A program made the position numbers and the translations under genes. The notes under the pieces were generated by a model. The model saw only the letters and a list, made by a program, of their open reading frames with translations. It did no database searches and was not told the origin of the DNA. DNA of 64,000 nucleotides from Oleidesulfovibrio alaskensis DSM 16109 (lineage in GTDB: Bacteria; Desulfobacterota; Desulfovibrionia; Desulfovibrionales; Desulfovibrionaceae), in the NCBI RefSeq assembly GCF_000482745.1, contig NZ_AXWQ01000005.1, forward strand, positions 186,001-250,000. Reading direction: 5' to 3'. Positions 61,766 to 64,000 of this stretch are shown one piece after another. Every line of letters begins with the position of its first letter. Within the stretch, counting starts at the first letter, position 1.

Positions 61766-63763
61766 CTACTTCTCCCTCCGGTCAGCGGTATCTTCCTCCT
61801 GCCCGTCCGGAGCATCCTCCCCGTCCTTTGCGGCGGGGCGTGCAGCCTCGTCCGATTCCAGCAGGAATTCGTCTCCGGCATGCTCAGCCGGTGCGGCGGC
61901 CACGGAATCCTCCGGCCCGGCATTTTCTGCGTCGCCTTCAGGATGTGTGGCCGTGATTTCAGGAACAGGCAGCAGGGGCCGTCCTTCGATAAGACGCTCA
62001 AGATCATCCGCATTAATGGTCTCGCGCTCCAGCAGAGCCTCTGCGATACGGTGCAGTGTATCCAGATTCTCCTGCAGCAGCGTGCGGGCCTTTTCACGGG
62101 CTTCGTCAATGATGCGTTTTACTTCGGCATCCACCATGCGGGCGGTCTCTTCGCTGTAGTTGCGCGAATGAGCCCATTCGCGGCCGATGAAGACTTCTTC
62201 ACCCTGCTCGCCGATGTTCATGGGGCCGATGGCGTCGCTCATGCCCCATTCACACACCATCTTGCGGGCCATTTTGGTGGCGCGTTCGATGTCGTTACCG
62301 GCTCCTGTGGTAATCTCTCCGAAGACGACTTCTTCGGCCAGACGCCCGCCGAGCAGCACCACAAGATTATTCAGCAGATATGTGCGCGAATAGCCGTGGC
62401 GGTCTTCGTCGGGCAGCTGCATGGTTACGCCCAGCGCCCTGCCACGGGGAATGATGGAAACCTTGTGCACGGGGTCTGTGCCGGGCAGCAGACGCGCAGT
62501 AAGGGCATGACCGCCTTCGTGGTAGGCTGTGACACGCTTTTCCTTGTCGCTCATCACCAGACTGCGGCGTTCCTTGCCCATCAGCAGCTTGTCTTTGGCC
62601 GTCTCGAAATCAAGCATGTTCACCTGATCCTTGTTCATCTTGGCAGCTTGCAGAGCCGCTTCGTTGACAAGGTTTTCAAGATCGGCACCGGAAAAGCCCG
62701 GAGTACCTTTGGCCAGCATTTCCATATCCACGTCACGCGCCAGCGGAGTACGCTTGCTGTGTACTTCCAGAATGCGCTTACGTCCGCGCAGGTCGGGCGT
62801 CGGCACCACCACCTGCCTGTCAAAACGTCCGGGCCGCAGCAAAGCCGGGTCCAGCACGTCAGGTCTGTTGGTGGCGGCTATCAGAATAACGCCTTCGTTG
62901 GATTCAAAGCCGTCCATTTCGACAAGCAGCTGGTTCAGAGTCTGTTCACGCTCGTCGTGTCCGCCGCCAAGACCGGCACCGCGCTGACGCCCCACCGCAT
63001 CAATCTCATCGATGAAGATAAGGCAGGGAGCGTTTTTCTTGCCCTGTACAAACAGGTCGCGCACGCGCGAGGCACCGACCCCGACAAACATTTCCACAAA
63101 GTCCGAACCGGAAATGGAAAAGAAGGGCACGCCGGCCTCACCCGCCACGGCACGGGCCAGCAGCGTTTTACCGGTGCCGGGAGGCCCCACAAGCAGCACC
63201 CCCTTGGGGATGCGCCCGCCAAGACGGGTGAATTTTTTAGGATTACTAAGAAAGTCAACAACTTCAGTGAGCTCTTCTTTGGCTTCGTCCACGCCCGCCA
63301 CATCGTCAAAGGTGACCTTTGCCGATTCGTGCGAGATCATACGGGCCCGCGAACGGCCGAAAGACATGGCTTTTCCGCCGCCACCCTGCATCTGGCGCAT
63401 GAAGAATATCCATACACCGATAAGCAGCAGCATGGGGAACCACGACACCAGCAGCGTCATGTACCACGGAGCTTCTTCCTTGGGCTCTGCCTTTACCTGC
63501 ACACCCTTTTCCAGCAGGCGGTTGACCAGGTCGGGGTCATTGGGTGCTATGGTCTGGAACGACTGCCCTTCGGCGGTCTGTCCTTTCAGCTTTTCGCCCT
63601 GAATAGTTACCTGAACGACTTCCCCCTGAGTGACTTTGTTAAGAAACTCAGTGTAGGACATCTGGGCCTGCGGCCCGGGGGGCTGGCTGAACAGGTTGAA
63701 AAGAACCACCATCAGCAGTGAGATGACGGCCCATAAAACCAAATTGCGCGAGAACTGATTCAA
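61766..63763 (-). CDS. ftsH: ATP-dependent zinc metalloprotease FtsH
   Basis: 665 aa from a TTG at 63763, with GGAGG nine bases upstream; no ATG is placed better, and starting further upstream would add 43 non-FtsH residues. Two transmembrane helices (about 5-25 and 105-125) flank a periplasmic domain. AAA+ Walker A GPPGTGKT, Walker B LIFIDEIDAVGR, and zinc motif HEGGH in TAYHEGGHALTA. Degrades membrane and regulatory proteins. The acidic C-terminal tail (GDAENAGPEDS and on) is long. First gene of the c-di-AMP operon. Confidence 0.96.
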   Translation of the reverse strand: MNQFSRNLVLWAVISLLMVVLFNLFSQPPGPQAQMSYTEFLNKVTQGEVVQVTIQGEKLKGQTAEGQSFQTIAPNDPDLVNRLLEKGVQVKAEPKEEAPWYMTLLVSWFPMLLLIGVWIFFMRQMQGGGGKAMSFGRSRARMISHESAKVTFDDVAGVDEAKEELTEVVDFLSNPKKFTRLGGRIPKGVLLVGPPGTGKTLLARAVAGEAGVPFFSISGSDFVEMFVGVGASRVRDLFVQGKKNAPCLIFIDEIDAVGRQRGAGLGGGHDEREQTLNQLLVEMDGFESNEGVILIAATNRPDVLDPALLRPGRFDRQVVVPTPDLRGRKRILEVHSKRTPLARDVDMEMLAKGTPGFSGADLENLVNEAALQAAKMNKDQVNMLDFETAKDKLLMGKERRSLVMSDKEKRVTAYHEGGHALTARLLPGTDPVHKVSIIPRGRALGVTMQLPDEDRHGYSRTYLLNNLVVLLGGRLAEEVVFGEITTGAGNDIERATKMARKMVCEWGMSDAIGPMNIGEQGEEVFIGREWAHSRNYSEETARMVDAEVKRIIDEAREKARTLLQENLDTLHRIAEALLERETINADDLERLIEGRPLLPVPEITATHPEGDAENAGPEDSVAAAPAEHAGDEFLLESDEAARPAAKDGEDAPDGQEEDTADRREK

Positions 63764-64000
63764 CGCTAGTAACCTCCATTCCGTGCAGGACGGATATTGC
63801 TTTCGAGCTAAGAAGTTTAAGGTCGTGCGCACGGTTTGGCAATGTCTGCAACACGCTTTTTCGGGCTTTTCCGAAAGTTGCACGACCTGCACTCTAAAAA
63901 CGCATAAACGGGCGGAGACGTCAACAGCATAACAAGCCTTGTGCCCTATGGAAAAAACTGATACATCCCGAAACCTGCAAGCAGTTCTGCATATAGCGCA
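63764..64000 (-). promoter_or_regulatory. Upstream region and probable leader of ftsH
   Basis: No gene is supported here. An inverted repeat AGGTCGTGC (63820-63828) with GCACGACCT (63880-63888) can fold the leader around a 51-base loop. A candidate promoter further up reads TTTCCA-N17-TATGCT on the minus strand near 63930-63960, with an extended TGT before the -10. No clear heat-shock promoter was found. Confidence 0.35.

Noticed and set aside
61763..63721. 652-codon open frame on the plus strand
   Set aside because: Antisense shadow of ftsH, low-complexity His/Gln-rich translation.

Overview
The window looks like chromosomal DNA of a motile, Gram-negative, Desulfovibrio-like deltaproteobacterium (Desulfovibrionaceae). 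This is inferred from gene content and style: flagellin, MotAB and Che genes, TRAP transport, a FadL-type outer-membrane protein, a c-di-AMP operon and GC-rich codon use. No sequence search was run. I see no prophage, insertion sequence, CRISPR array or rRNA. The only RNA gene is a tRNA-Pro(CGG).

Layout. 1-4.3 kb (minus): chemosensory cluster cheB, HEAT-repeat protein, cheR, and a ParA-type ATPase cut by the window edge. 4.5-5.9 kb (plus): tRNA-Pro with its own promoter and terminator, then flagellin behind a near-consensus sigma-28 promoter. 5.9-9.8 kb (minus): lipoprotein solute-binding protein and bifunctional Rel (p)ppGpp enzyme. 10-13.2 kb (plus): SWIM/SNF2 helicase. 13.3-18.2 kb (minus): TetR, adaptor and RND pump operon behind a 51-bp palindrome. 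18.3-19.3 kb (minus): isoprenylcysteine-methyltransferase-like membrane protein and MarR regulator with an operator array. 19.5-23.4 kb (minus): thiSGHFE behind two tandem TPP riboswitches, each with its own terminator.

23.5-32.6 kb is the most interesting region: a probable alanine/D-Ala-D-Ala catabolic island. A divergent IclR regulator faces an operon of alanine racemase, a complete TRAP transporter (DctP-DctQ-DctM) and a VanX-type D-Ala-D-Ala dipeptidase. Next come a TyrR-like sigma-54 activator (ACT-PAS-AAA+-HTH) and alanine dehydrogenase, which has a good sigma-54 promoter. Read together, the genes give uptake, hydrolysis to D-Ala, racemisation to L-Ala, and oxidative deamination to pyruvate, NH3 and NADH.

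32.7-40.1 kb (minus) runs motA, motB, a PilZ protein, an atypical acetyl-CoA-carboxylase-like set (divergent biotin carboxylase, fused AccA-AccD, two-domain biotinyl protein), a small unknown and ssb. 40.2-46.4 kb holds purine nucleoside phosphorylase, two small unknowns, a FapA/DUF342 protein, typA/bipA and a small unknown. 46.4-54.4 kb holds a YheT-like hydrolase, a BaiN/YhiN-like flavoprotein, cbiB/cobD, trmL, a FadL-family gene broken by a one-base homopolymer frameshift, a hybrid histidine kinase with its response regulator, and a duplicated Cys-motif protein. 54.4-64 kb (minus) is ftsH-folP-cdaA-cdaR-glmM-galU, a terminator, then priA.

Start codons were moved from the longest open frame wherever a ribosome site, stop/start overlap or promoter position argued for it. 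These choices are stated in each entry.
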